64,000 nt of DNA from an uncultured Clostridia bacterium (GTDB lineage: Bacteria > Bacillota > Clostridia > Lutisporales > Lutisporaceae), in assembly GCA_937930535.1 (NCBI GenBank), contig CALGKJ010000080.1, forward strand, positions 28,403 to 92,402, given 5' to 3'. The stretch's first letter is position 1. Each line of letters opens with the position of its first letter. Under the pieces are notes generated by a model, which saw nothing but the letters and a program-made list of their open reading frames with translations, had not been told where the DNA came from and did not search any database. A program made the translations under genes and the position numbers. Of this stretch, positions 8,651-15,803 are shown in pieces.

Positions 8651-9664
8651 ATGCCTGATACAATATTAATTGGAACCAGTATAGAAAATTATGTTGCATA
8701 CAAACTTTATAAGTGGGATATATTGGTGGCTAAACCGTATTTCGATAGAAATGGTGCTGATTTACTTGCTTTAAGAAAGGTTGATAGGGAGGCAAAATTT
8801 ATTAGAATACAGTCTAAAGGCAGAACTATAAAAGGTAATCATACGTCATCGTTAGAAATACCTAAGTCCTACGTAGATAAAGATTTTGTTGTTTTTTTAC
8901 ATATAGAAATTGAGCGAATTGATGACGAGAATGAAATATATTTATATTGTTATTTTACTGATGATATTACAAAATGGGACTGTGACAAAGATAATTATAA
9001 GTTATATATACCAAACAAATTCTATGAGAAAGATAGTTTTAAAGTATGTTTATTCAACAAAGAAAAAGCACATAAAATCATAGAAATAATTGAGAATGCA
9101 AATGTTGAAGAAAGCTTTGACAAATATATTAATAACTTTGATGGCATGTTAGAATCATGCATTTCAATGTGGAAAAAAGCTAATATATTGCCTGATACTG
9201 ATATTCTTGAGGTGCTAGCAGAAAAACTAGATTTCAATCAAACTAATTTATATCAAAATGAGTTCTTGTTTTACAGTGCATTTTATAAACATGATGCATT
9301 AAGTGAAAAAAATTGGAATGCTTCACTGGAATTTCTATTTCACTACATAGCAGCAGAAAATAATTTAGAAGAGTCGATTTTTAGCAAATATGTCTTAAAG
9401 CGAATTAAGTACAGTAATAGTATGTTTAGTGATTGGTATATTTGTTATAGAAAATATTCAATTGCTTCAATAGTATTAGAGTGTAATGGATTAGACTTAG
9501 AAGGATTATATTGTTTTTGTAGAGATAGCGAAGGTGAAGGTATTGAATATTTTATTTGCAAAGAAAATAGGCAGTTTTCATGCGTTAGACATATTCAATA
9601 TAACGCAAAAAATGAACATATTAAAGTAATAAAACTAATAGAAGAATTTAATACATATGAGTAA
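8651..9664 (+). CDS. Hypothetical protein with a PD-(D/E)XK nuclease-like N-terminus
   Basis: The 337-residue product is the only gene between the rlmH-derived repeats. Its first 60 residues carry a pattern typical of PD-(D/E)XK-type domains: an N-terminal helix with a conserved Glu (GTSIENYVAYKL), then NGADLLA (Asp), then IRIQSKGR (the Q-x-K form of the last motif). This suggests a small nuclease or DNA-binding relative such as those in mobile elements. The remaining 270 residues are charged and rich in aromatics, with no recognised domain or membrane segment. The ATG at 8651 follows AAAGGGTGGTG, and the GTG codons at 8642 and 8645 fall inside that site. Function is unknown; the nuclease fold is inference from motifs. 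Confidence 0.6.
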   Translation: MPDTILIGTSIENYVAYKLYKWDILVAKPYFDRNGADLLALRKVDREAKFIRIQSKGRTIKGNHTSSLEIPKSYVDKDFVVFLHIEIERIDDENEIYLYCYFTDDITKWDCDKDNYKLYIPNKFYEKDSFKVCLFNKEKAHKIIEIIENANVEESFDKYINNFDGMLESCISMWKKANILPDTDILEVLAEKLDFNQTNLYQNEFLFYSAFYKHDALSEKNWNASLEFLFHYIAAENNLEESIFSKYVLKRIKYSNSMFSDWYICYRKYSIASIVLECNGLDLEGLYCFCRDSEGEGIEYFICKENRQFSCVRHIQYNAKNEHIKVIKLIEEFNTYE

Positions 9665-9835
9665 TAGTAAAATATTGGTGATTGGTAAGGTATAAATCTT
9701 ATAATATTGATTTTGAGTTGATTATTACAAAACTACTTATGTAAGATTTATTTGAAATAAGGAACAAGGAGACAGATACCTTATCACTATTTTACAAGAC
9801 GCTAATCAATAGTTTCAATAATTGCTTAAAAAACC

Positions 9836-9849
9836 ACCGTTAAAACGGT
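9836..9849. repeat. Palindrome next to the right rlmH-like site
   Basis: ACCGTT-AA-AACGGT is a perfect inverted repeat ending just before the second copy of the rlmH end. Inverted repeats at the ends of SCC elements are recognised by their recombinases, so this may be an element end, or a small hairpin. Confidence 0.4.
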
Positions 9850-9850
9850 A

Positions 9851-9873
9851 CGGGGAGCCTTATCATAAGTAGT
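9851..9873 (+). other. Second copy of the rlmH 3' end (putative attR)
   Basis: The sequence reads in frame as Gly-Glu-Pro-Tyr-His-Lys-stop, like the true rlmH end. It has a synonymous GAG for GAA and TAG for TGA, and 13 consecutive identical bases (9858-9870). The synonymous differences suggest it came from another rlmH allele. That fits an attachment-site exchange better than a simple local duplication. Confidence 0.6.
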
Positions 9874-9971
9874 AGTTTATACCGAGAAGATTTGTTATCT
9901 GTACGGTGTAAATAATATTATTATAGGTGTATAATAGTATTAATAGATATAAAAATACATGGGGTGATTCT

Positions 9972-10592
9972 ATGACGGATATATTTACAATTGGATATTC
10001 ATGTTTTAAAATAGACGAATTTATTAAAATTCTTAAAAAATATAAAATAAATAGTTTGATAGATGTAAGAAGTAATCCTAATTCAAAGTTCTACAAGGAT
10101 TATAATCAAAGTAATTTAGAAAAGGTATTGAAGATGCATGGAATTATTTATAGAAATTATAAGAATGAATTTGGTGCACGGCAAGAAAATCTAAAGTATT
10201 ACAGAAATGGATATTTAGATTTTAAAGAGTATACTAGATCTGATGCTTTTATAGAAGGGGTGCACAAAATAGAGGCTGGGATTAAATTGAATTATTCTTT
10301 TGCCTTCATGTGTGCCGAGAAAGATCCGAGCACTTGTCACAGAAATATAATGGTAGCTAGAGAATTTTATGAATTAGGGTATAATGTAAAGAATATACTT
10401 TCAGATGGTTCATATGAATCTCAGGAAAGTATTGAACAAAGACTCGTGAACCAGTACTTCCCAAACAGAAGTCAAGTAACACTTTTTTCTGAAAACATTA
10501 CATGGAATGATATGGTTAATAAAAGCTATGAATATAGAAACAGCGAAATAGGTTATAGAATTAATGAAGAAGTAAAGGTGAGTATATCGTGA
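9972..10592 (+). CDS. DUF488 family protein
   Basis: 206-residue soluble protein of the DUF488 family, whose biochemical function is not established. Family hallmarks are the N-terminal strand TIGYS, the IDVRSNPNSKF segment with conserved Asp and Arg, and the Cys-His motif CAEKDPSTCHR near residue 110. The ATG at 9972 lies 5 nt after GGGGTGAT, better than the GTG 15 codons upstream. The stop overlaps the GTG start of a second DUF488 gene (GTGA), so they are translationally coupled. DNA is more AT-rich than the flanking core genes, pointing to acquired DNA. Confidence 0.88.
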   Translation: MTDIFTIGYSCFKIDEFIKILKKYKINSLIDVRSNPNSKFYKDYNQSNLEKVLKMHGIIYRNYKNEFGARQENLKYYRNGYLDFKEYTRSDAFIEGVHKIEAGIKLNYSFAFMCAEKDPSTCHRNIMVAREFYELGYNVKNILSDGSYESQESIEQRLVNQYFPNRSQVTLFSENITWNDMVNKSYEYRNSEIGYRINEEVKVSIS

Positions 10593-11053
10593 TAGGACTC
10601 ATATATACTATTGGATTTACACAAAAAACTGCACAAGCTTTTTTTCAATTGTTAAAGGAGCATAACATAGACATTGTACTGGACATTCGGTTAAACAATA
10701 CATCGCAGTTAGCAGCATTTACAAAATACCCAGACATACAATATTTTTTAAAAGAAATTTGTAATATAGAGTACATTCATGATACTAAATTTTCTCCTAC
10801 TAATTCAACTTTAAAAAAATATAAAAACGGCGAAATAGATTGGATTCAATATGTTGAAGAGTTTATTCAAACAATGAACGATAGAAAAATTAAGGAATAT
10901 ATACAATTAAATTATAAAACCAATAAAAAAATTTGCCTGCTTTGTAGCGAGTCCACAGCAAATCAGTGTCATAGAAGCTTAATTGCCAATGAGTTCAAAA
11001 CATGGCGAGTATTGTATTGCTGGGGTGGACACAACCAGTGGCGAATGGATTAG
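10589..11053 (+). CDS. Second DUF488 protein, C-terminus replaced by a frameshifted junction
   Basis: Starts at the GTG overlapping the previous stop. The first 135 or so residues are a good DUF488 domain: YTIGFTQ, VLDIRLNN, and CLLCSESTANQCHRSLIA as the Cys-His motif. After CHRSLIANEFK the frame runs into DNA that, in another frame, encodes the start of a dual-OB protein, so the last 18 residues are out of frame and not family-like. This suggests a small deletion fused the two genes and removed the DUF488 end and the dual-OB start. The product may or may not be functional. Confidence 0.7.
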   Translation: MIGLIYTIGFTQKTAQAFFQLLKEHNIDIVLDIRLNNTSQLAAFTKYPDIQYFLKEICNIEYIHDTKFSPTNSTLKKYKNGEIDWIQYVEEFIQTMNDRKIKEYIQLNYKTNKKICLLCSESTANQCHRSLIANEFKTWRVLYCWGGHNQWRMD

Positions 11054-11511
11054 ACCAGTTTCTGTCACATAATCCAACTAAATCTCAACCAGAGAATTAT
11101 AAATATGATTCTTCAGTGTGTTGGCAAAGAACAGGGAAAATTACATTATATGACTTAATAAAAAATAGAGGCTTTGATAAACCAGACAAGATTTTCTATA
11201 ATAGTAAAAAAGATGTTTTGGAAGATGAGTTATGTGGACAACCCTCATTATTATTTGTAAATGTAAAAAACTCATCCATTTTTATCAAGACTTTTAGTGA
11301 TGGTAATAGGCGAATTCAGTTTAATTTTCAATACAATAATATCTCTTATAACTATTTTAAAATAAGTGATGAAGTAATTAAAAATGTTTTTGCTAATCAA
11401 TGTGATGGTTTATATAATTATAGAGAAAATTTACCGGTTATATTTAGTTTAACTGATAGGTATAGCAATACAGGTAAATATTATAAAATGGTTGCTCAGA
11501 TGTTTTATTAA
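10989..11511 (+). pseudogene. Broken dual-OB (DuOB) domain gene
   Basis: Two pieces of a DuOB-type protein lie in different frames. The first (10989-11072) reads MSSKHGEYCIAGVD followed by TTSGEWIRPVS, close to the conserved start of the family, then a stop. The second (about 11073-11511) continues one frame on with PENYKYDSSVCWQRTGKI and reaches a family-like end (NTGKYYKMVAQMF). Roughly 50 residues expected between WIRPVS and the PENY region seem missing, so deletion rather than a single-base error is likely. I recall the family occurring beside DUF488 genes. An ORF starting at 11002 exists but begins out of frame with the conserved start. Confidence 0.65.
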
Positions 11512-11524
11512 AGTATAGGTAATT

Positions 11525-11562
11525 AAAAAAGGCAAGTAGGGTATTCTCTATTTGCCTTTTTT
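11525..11562. terminator. Bidirectional-type intrinsic terminator
   Basis: The left arm AAAAAAGGCAAGTAG pairs with CTATTTGCCTTTTTT (one mismatch) around an 8-nt loop and has a T run. It ends the DUF488/DuOB block before hypB. From here to 11733 no gene is seen. Confidence 0.85.
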
Positions 11563-11733
11563 CTGTAATATGAAAAGAGAAGGAATATAAACCACAAAAT
11601 AAGTCATAAACCATTAAAAAACCATTCTTTCACTCGGATTTATGCTATAATCTCCTTATAGAAAACGTTTGCCGCATTTTTATACGCAGAAAAGTAAAAG
11701 CAGGATTTGATACGAAATGGAGGTTGAGGTTAT

Positions 11734-12405
11734 ATGGATACATACAAAATTATTGAGATTAAGCAAAGTGTTTTCGAGGACAACAATAAGGACGCAGATT
11801 TACTTAGGGAAGAATTGAAAAAGGGTAAAACCTTTTTACTGAATTTGATGTCATCACCGGGTTCGGGTAAAACAACAACGGTTTTGCGGACTATTGAGGC
11901 TTTGAAGGAAGAAATGGGCATAGGAGTTCTTGAGGCTGATATTGACTCAGATGTGGATGCTCGAACTGTTGCGCAGACAGGTGCAAAGGTAATTCAGCTT
12001 CATACAGGCGGGATGTGCCATCTGGATGCAGATATGACTAGGCAGGGGCTGTTGGGGCTGGGTACAGAAGGAATAGATTTTGTCATATTGGAGAACGTGG
12101 GTAATTTGGTATGTCCGGCAGAGTTTGATACTGGTGCATCAAAAAACGCCATGATTTTAAGTGTTCCAGAGGGAGATGACAAGCCTCTGAAATATCCTTT
12201 AATGTTTTCGATTGTTGATGTTTTATTAATTAACAAGATTGACGTAATAGATTATTTTGATTTTGACTTGGAAGCAGTCAAGGAACGTGCAAAAAAAATA
12301 AATCCCAATATTAAGATTATTCCAATCTCTGCTAGAACCGGGGAGGGAATTGATGAATGGGCTAATTGGATACGAACAGAAATAAAAAAATGGAAACAAG
12401 AATAG
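11734..12405 (+). CDS. hypB: Hydrogenase nickel incorporation GTPase HypB
   Basis: SIMIBI-class GTPase that, with HypA, delivers nickel to [NiFe] enzymes. The P-loop SSPGSGKTT (near residue 42), EADIDSDVDA switch, HTGGMCHLDA metal site with Cys and His at the dimer interface, ENVGNLVCP and NKID (guanine specificity) are all present. The N-terminal CxxCGC nickel motif of Escherichia coli HypB and the His-rich stretch of others are absent, as in many short HypBs. The ATG at 11734 follows TGGAGGTTGAGG. It leads a three-gene cluster with the oxidoreductase and hypA; no hypCDEF genes or hydrogenase subunits are nearby. Confidence 0.95.
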   Translation: MDTYKIIEIKQSVFEDNNKDADLLREELKKGKTFLLNLMSSPGSGKTTTVLRTIEALKEEMGIGVLEADIDSDVDARTVAQTGAKVIQLHTGGMCHLDADMTRQGLLGLGTEGIDFVILENVGNLVCPAEFDTGASKNAMILSVPEGDDKPLKYPLMFSIVDVLLINKIDVIDYFDFDLEAVKERAKKINPNIKIIPISARTGEGIDEWANWIRTEIKKWKQE

Positions 12406-12441
12406 CTTTATAGTGAAAACTTTGTTTGGGAGGCGATACAT

Positions 12442-15147
12442 ATGGTAAAAGAAAAAGTATTAGATCTTGCCAATAAGATTAGCAGGACAAAACGTGGTTC
12501 AAAATCGGAAATTAAGCCGGAAGATCCCGAATACAAAATTCTGGAGCCTGTTGTTACAGAGGAAATGGCAGAAGCGGCACTTTGCCTTGAGCTGCGTAAG
12601 CCCAAGAGTGCGGAAGAGGTTGCTGTGTTGTGCGGTAAATCTGTAGAAGAAACAGCAAAGCTCTTATGGGAATTGGCAGTTGCGGGAGTTTGCTTTGTTA
12701 ATAAAATTGATGGTGTTGATAAATACTGGCATGACCTTTGGATTCCAGGGCATATGGAAATGATGGTTAACAACAAGGAGAATGTTAAAAAATATCCTCA
12801 GATTGCGGAGGCTTTTGAAGCCTATGGAAGAGTGAGAGGATCGAAAACAGCAGGTAATTTCCCTGTAGGCTTAGGCTTAATGCGTGTTATTCCAATCGAA
12901 CAAGCTATTATGGGGGAAACCAGAAGAGCATCCTACGAAGAAGTTTCCAAGTACCTTAATGAAAATGAGCTTTTTTCAGTTTCGGATTGTTCCTGCCGTA
13001 CTGCAAGAGAAGTTATGGGAGAAGGCTGCGGTCACTTGAAGGAGGATATGTGTATTCAGATGGGTCATGCTGCTGAATATTATATTCGTACAAACAGAGG
13101 TCGTCAGATTACTCGTGAAGAGGCTTTTGAAATTATTAAAAAAGCCGAGGAAGATGGTTTGATGCATCAGATACCAAATACAGATGGTCCTGGAAAAACT
13201 CACGCTATTTGCAACTGCTGCGGATGCTCATGTCTGTCTTTAAGAACTGCGGAGATGTTCTTAAACACTGATATGGTGCGTTCAAACTATGTTTCACGTG
13301 TAGATAAGGATAAATGTGTTGGCTGCGGAGAATGTGTTGAAAATTGTCCTGTTAATGCATTAAGATTAGGTCATAAAATATGCACAAAAACACCTATCGT
13401 TGAAAAGAAACGTCCTCTTCCCTATGACACAGAATGGGGTCCAGATAAATGGAATCCTGATTATCGTATTAACAGACAGGTTGTTGTGGATACAGGGACA
13501 AGTCCTTGCAAAGCAGAATGTCCTGCTCATATTGGTATTCAGGGCTATATCAAGCTGGCTTCTCAAGGAAGATATACAGAAGCCCTTGAGCTTATCAAGC
13601 ATGAAAATCCATTTCCGGCAGTATGCGGACGTATCTGTCCGAGAAAATGTGAAGCTGCATGTACCAGAGGAGATGTTGATGATCCCATTGCTATAGATGA
13701 TATTAAAAAATTCATTGCAGAGCAAGACTTGAATATGGAGCGACGTTATATACCAAAAGTAAAGCATAAATACGATAATAAAATAGCCGTTATCGGGGCA
13801 GGTCCTTGCGGTCTTTCCTGTGCTTTTTATCTGGCTGTTGAAGGCTATAAGGTAACAGTATTTGAAAAGCAAAAAATACTCGGCGGTATGTTGACGTTAG
13901 GAATTCCATCATTTAGATTAGAAAAAGATGTAGTTAATGCAGAAATCGATATTCTAAAAGAGCTGGGTATTGAGTTTAAGACAGGTATTGAGGTAGGTAA
14001 GGATATAAGCCTTAATGACTTAAGGGGTCAGGGCTTTGAAGCATTTTATCTTGCAATTGGTGCTCAAGCAGGTAGAATGCTGGGCATGGCTGGTGAAGAT
14101 GCGGTTGGTGTTATTACTGGGGTTGATTTTTTACGCAAGGTCAATCTCAATGAAGAGATGAAAATGGAAGGAGCAACCATTGTAATCGGTGGTGGAAATG
14201 TTGCTGTTGATGTTGCCAGAACCGCTGTCCGCCTTGGTGCATCACAAGTAAATATGTATTGTCTGGAAAGCAGAAAAGAAATGCCGGCACTTGAGGAGGA
14301 AATAGAGGAAGCAGTGTCAGAGGGCATTAAAATCAGCAATTCATGGGGCCCTAAGAGTATTCTTACGGAAAATGGACGTGTTGTGGGTGTTGAATTTAAA
14401 AAATGTATTTCTGTATTTGATGAGAATAAAAGGTTTAACCCTAAATTTGATGAAAATGAGACAAGAATAGTTAAGGCGGATAATGTGCTGATTTCGGTGG
14501 GTCAGGCAATAGATTGGGGTAACTTGATTGCAGGCAGCAAAATAGAACTGAATCCTCAAAAAACAATTAAGGCAGATCCTATTACTTATCAAACGGATGA
14601 GCCTGATGTGTTTGCCGGCGGTGATGCATTAACCGGACCTAAATTTGCGATAGATGCTATTGCTTTAGGTAAAGAGGGTGCAATTTCAATTCATCGTTAT
14701 GTTCAGCCGGGACAAAGCTTGATTCTCGGTCGTACTAAGAGAGAATACCGTGCATTTGATAAAGAAAATCTTGATCTTGAAGGATACGATAATCTTCCAA
14801 GGCAAAACTCATGCCATATTGATGGAAGTAAATCAAAACAAAGCTTTAAAGATTTACGTGATACATTTACAGAAGAGCAGGTCAAGAAGGAAACAGAACG
14901 CTGCCTTGGCTGCGGTGCTACAGTTGTGGACGAATACCTGTGCGTAGGCTGTGGATCTTGTGTAACCAAATGCAAGTTTGATGCAATCTCACTAATTAGA
15001 AAATATGATGCTGTTAATATTGAGTTGAGTCAATTGAGGCCCACAATTATGAAATATATAATAAAGCGTAAGGTGAAAATTGCAGCCAAAAAGGCAACAA
15101 CTGCGTTAAGCTCGATTTTTCGCAGGAAAAAAGATAAGACAGAATAA
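12442..15147 (+). CDS. Large iron-sulfur/FAD NAD(P)H oxidoreductase (GltD/SfrB-like fusion)
   Basis: 901 residues in modules. A start of about 280 residues has a winged-helix-like segment and cysteine clusters (SDCSCRTA, GCGHLKEDMC, CNCCGCSC). Next is a ferredoxin motif CVGCGECVENCP (about 290-305), then a GltD-type N-terminal FeS region (CKAECPAHIG, ICPRKCEAAC). Then come an FAD fold VIGAGPCGLSC (near 449), an NAD(P) fold VIGGGNVAVDVA (near 580), and a second ferredoxin CVGCGSCVTKC near 834. The end is a basic tail (IIKRKVKIAAKKATTA) that may touch the membrane. The GltD-like half transfers electrons between NAD(P)H and FeS centres; the physiological partner is unknown. It sits between hypB and hypA, all on one likely transcript. 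Confidence 0.85.
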   Translation: MVKEKVLDLANKISRTKRGSKSEIKPEDPEYKILEPVVTEEMAEAALCLELRKPKSAEEVAVLCGKSVEETAKLLWELAVAGVCFVNKIDGVDKYWHDLWIPGHMEMMVNNKENVKKYPQIAEAFEAYGRVRGSKTAGNFPVGLGLMRVIPIEQAIMGETRRASYEEVSKYLNENELFSVSDCSCRTAREVMGEGCGHLKEDMCIQMGHAAEYYIRTNRGRQITREEAFEIIKKAEEDGLMHQIPNTDGPGKTHAICNCCGCSCLSLRTAEMFLNTDMVRSNYVSRVDKDKCVGCGECVENCPVNALRLGHKICTKTPIVEKKRPLPYDTEWGPDKWNPDYRINRQVVVDTGTSPCKAECPAHIGIQGYIKLASQGRYTEALELIKHENPFPAVCGRICPRKCEAACTRGDVDDPIAIDDIKKFIAEQDLNMERRYIPKVKHKYDNKIAVIGAGPCGLSCAFYLAVEGYKVTVFEKQKILGGMLTLGIPSFRLEKDVVNAEIDILKELGIEFKTGIEVGKDISLNDLRGQGFEAFYLAIGAQAGRMLGMAGEDAVGVITGVDFLRKVNLNEEMKMEGATIVIGGGNVAVDVARTAVRLGASQVNMYCLESRKEMPALEEEIEEAVSEGIKISNSWGPKSILTENGRVVGVEFKKCISVFDENKRFNPKFDENETRIVKADNVLISVGQAIDWGNLIAGSKIELNPQKTIKADPITYQTDEPDVFAGGDALTGPKFAIDAIALGKEGAISIHRYVQPGQSLILGRTKREYRAFDKENLDLEGYDNLPRQNSCHIDGSKSKQSFKDLRDTFTEEQVKKETERCLGCGATVVDEYLCVGCGSCVTKCKFDAISLIRKYDAVNIELSQLRPTIMKYIIKRKVKIAAKKATTALSSIFRRKKDKTE

Positions 15148-15221
15148 TCAGTGACATACCAAGTAAAATATGGGAGAATATGAAAACTCCCGTATTTATA
15201 CTATACAGGAGAGGTGATCTC

Positions 15222-15563
15222 ATGCATGAATTGGGAGTTGTGATTGAAGTTATCAAAACTGTTGAAAGTTTTGCTCAACAAAATGGATTGACTAAGATTG
15301 ATACCTTGGTTCTCCAGATTGGAGAGCTTTCATCAATGATTCCAAAATATATTGAAGCTTGTTATCCGGCTGCTGTTGATGGTACTTTATTGCAGGACAC
15401 AAGATTAAAGATTGAGATATTACCGGGCAATGCAATTTGCAAAAAGTGCAATAAAGTATTTAACCTTATTAAGAATAATATGGTATGTCCAAGCTGCACA
15501 AGCAAAGACTGGGAGATATTATGCGGAAGAGAGTTTATGATTAAGGAAATCATTGCTTGTTGA
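15222..15563 (+). CDS. hypA: Hydrogenase maturation nickel chaperone HypA
   Basis: 113-residue metallochaperone. It begins MHELGVV, giving the nickel-binding Met-His-Glu start of the family, and has the structural zinc site made of CKKC and CPSC (about residues 70-90). The ATG at 15222 follows GGAGAGGTGAT; an earlier in-frame ATG at 15180 would bury the functional N-terminus and is rejected. It binds nickel and hands it to HypB. It closes the hypB-oxidoreductase cluster and is followed by a strong terminator. Confidence 0.95.
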   Translation: MHELGVVIEVIKTVESFAQQNGLTKIDTLVLQIGELSSMIPKYIEACYPAAVDGTLLQDTRLKIEILPGNAICKKCNKVFNLIKNNMVCPSCTSKDWEILCGREFMIKEIIAC

Positions 15564-15580
15564 AATGGGAGGCTGCTTAT

Positions 15581-15614
15581 ATACTGCACAAACAATAATG
15601 TGCAGTATTTTTTT
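15581..15614 (+). terminator. Intrinsic terminator after hypA
   Basis: A perfect 10-bp stem (ATACTGCACA / TGTGCAGTAT) with an 8-nt loop and a run of seven T ends the hypB-hypA transcript. Confidence 0.92.
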
Positions 15615-15803
15615 ATACAAGAGTACCAGCTATAGTCATTTGGTAAAAGTTACTTACAGATTAAGTAAAGGTAAATGGCGAAATTTGTCGAATGATTAGA
15701 ATAGAATATGTTTTTGGTTAATAATGAAAATTTCACTAACATTATTACTGCTGAAAAAATTTTGTTGTAGTTTCATTTATAGATATAAGGAGCTGGTAAG
15801 ATT

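Larger units (their letters stand above)
8350..9870. mobile_element. Small SCC-like insertion at rlmH, without recombinase
   Basis: About 1.5 kb is bounded by the duplicated rlmH terminal sequence. It holds one gene (8651-9664) in visibly more AT-rich DNA than htrA and rlmH, and a palindrome next to the right boundary. No ccr-type serine recombinase or other integrase is inside, so it would be a non-autonomous or decayed element. The DUF488/dual-OB block beyond the right boundary may be part of the same history, but no third copy of the site was found up to hypB. The insertion interpretation is inference; the repeat itself is seen. Confidence 0.5.

Noticed and set aside
10989..11072. Programmed frameshifting to join DUF488 and dual-OB parts
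   Set aside because: Two frame changes are needed, conserved family segments are missing between the pieces, and no slippery site or stimulatory structure was noticed. Decay is simpler.
15180..15221. ATG at 15180 as hypA start
   Set aside because: It would add 14 residues before the nickel-binding Met-His-Glu; the ATG at 15222 has a strong ribosome site.
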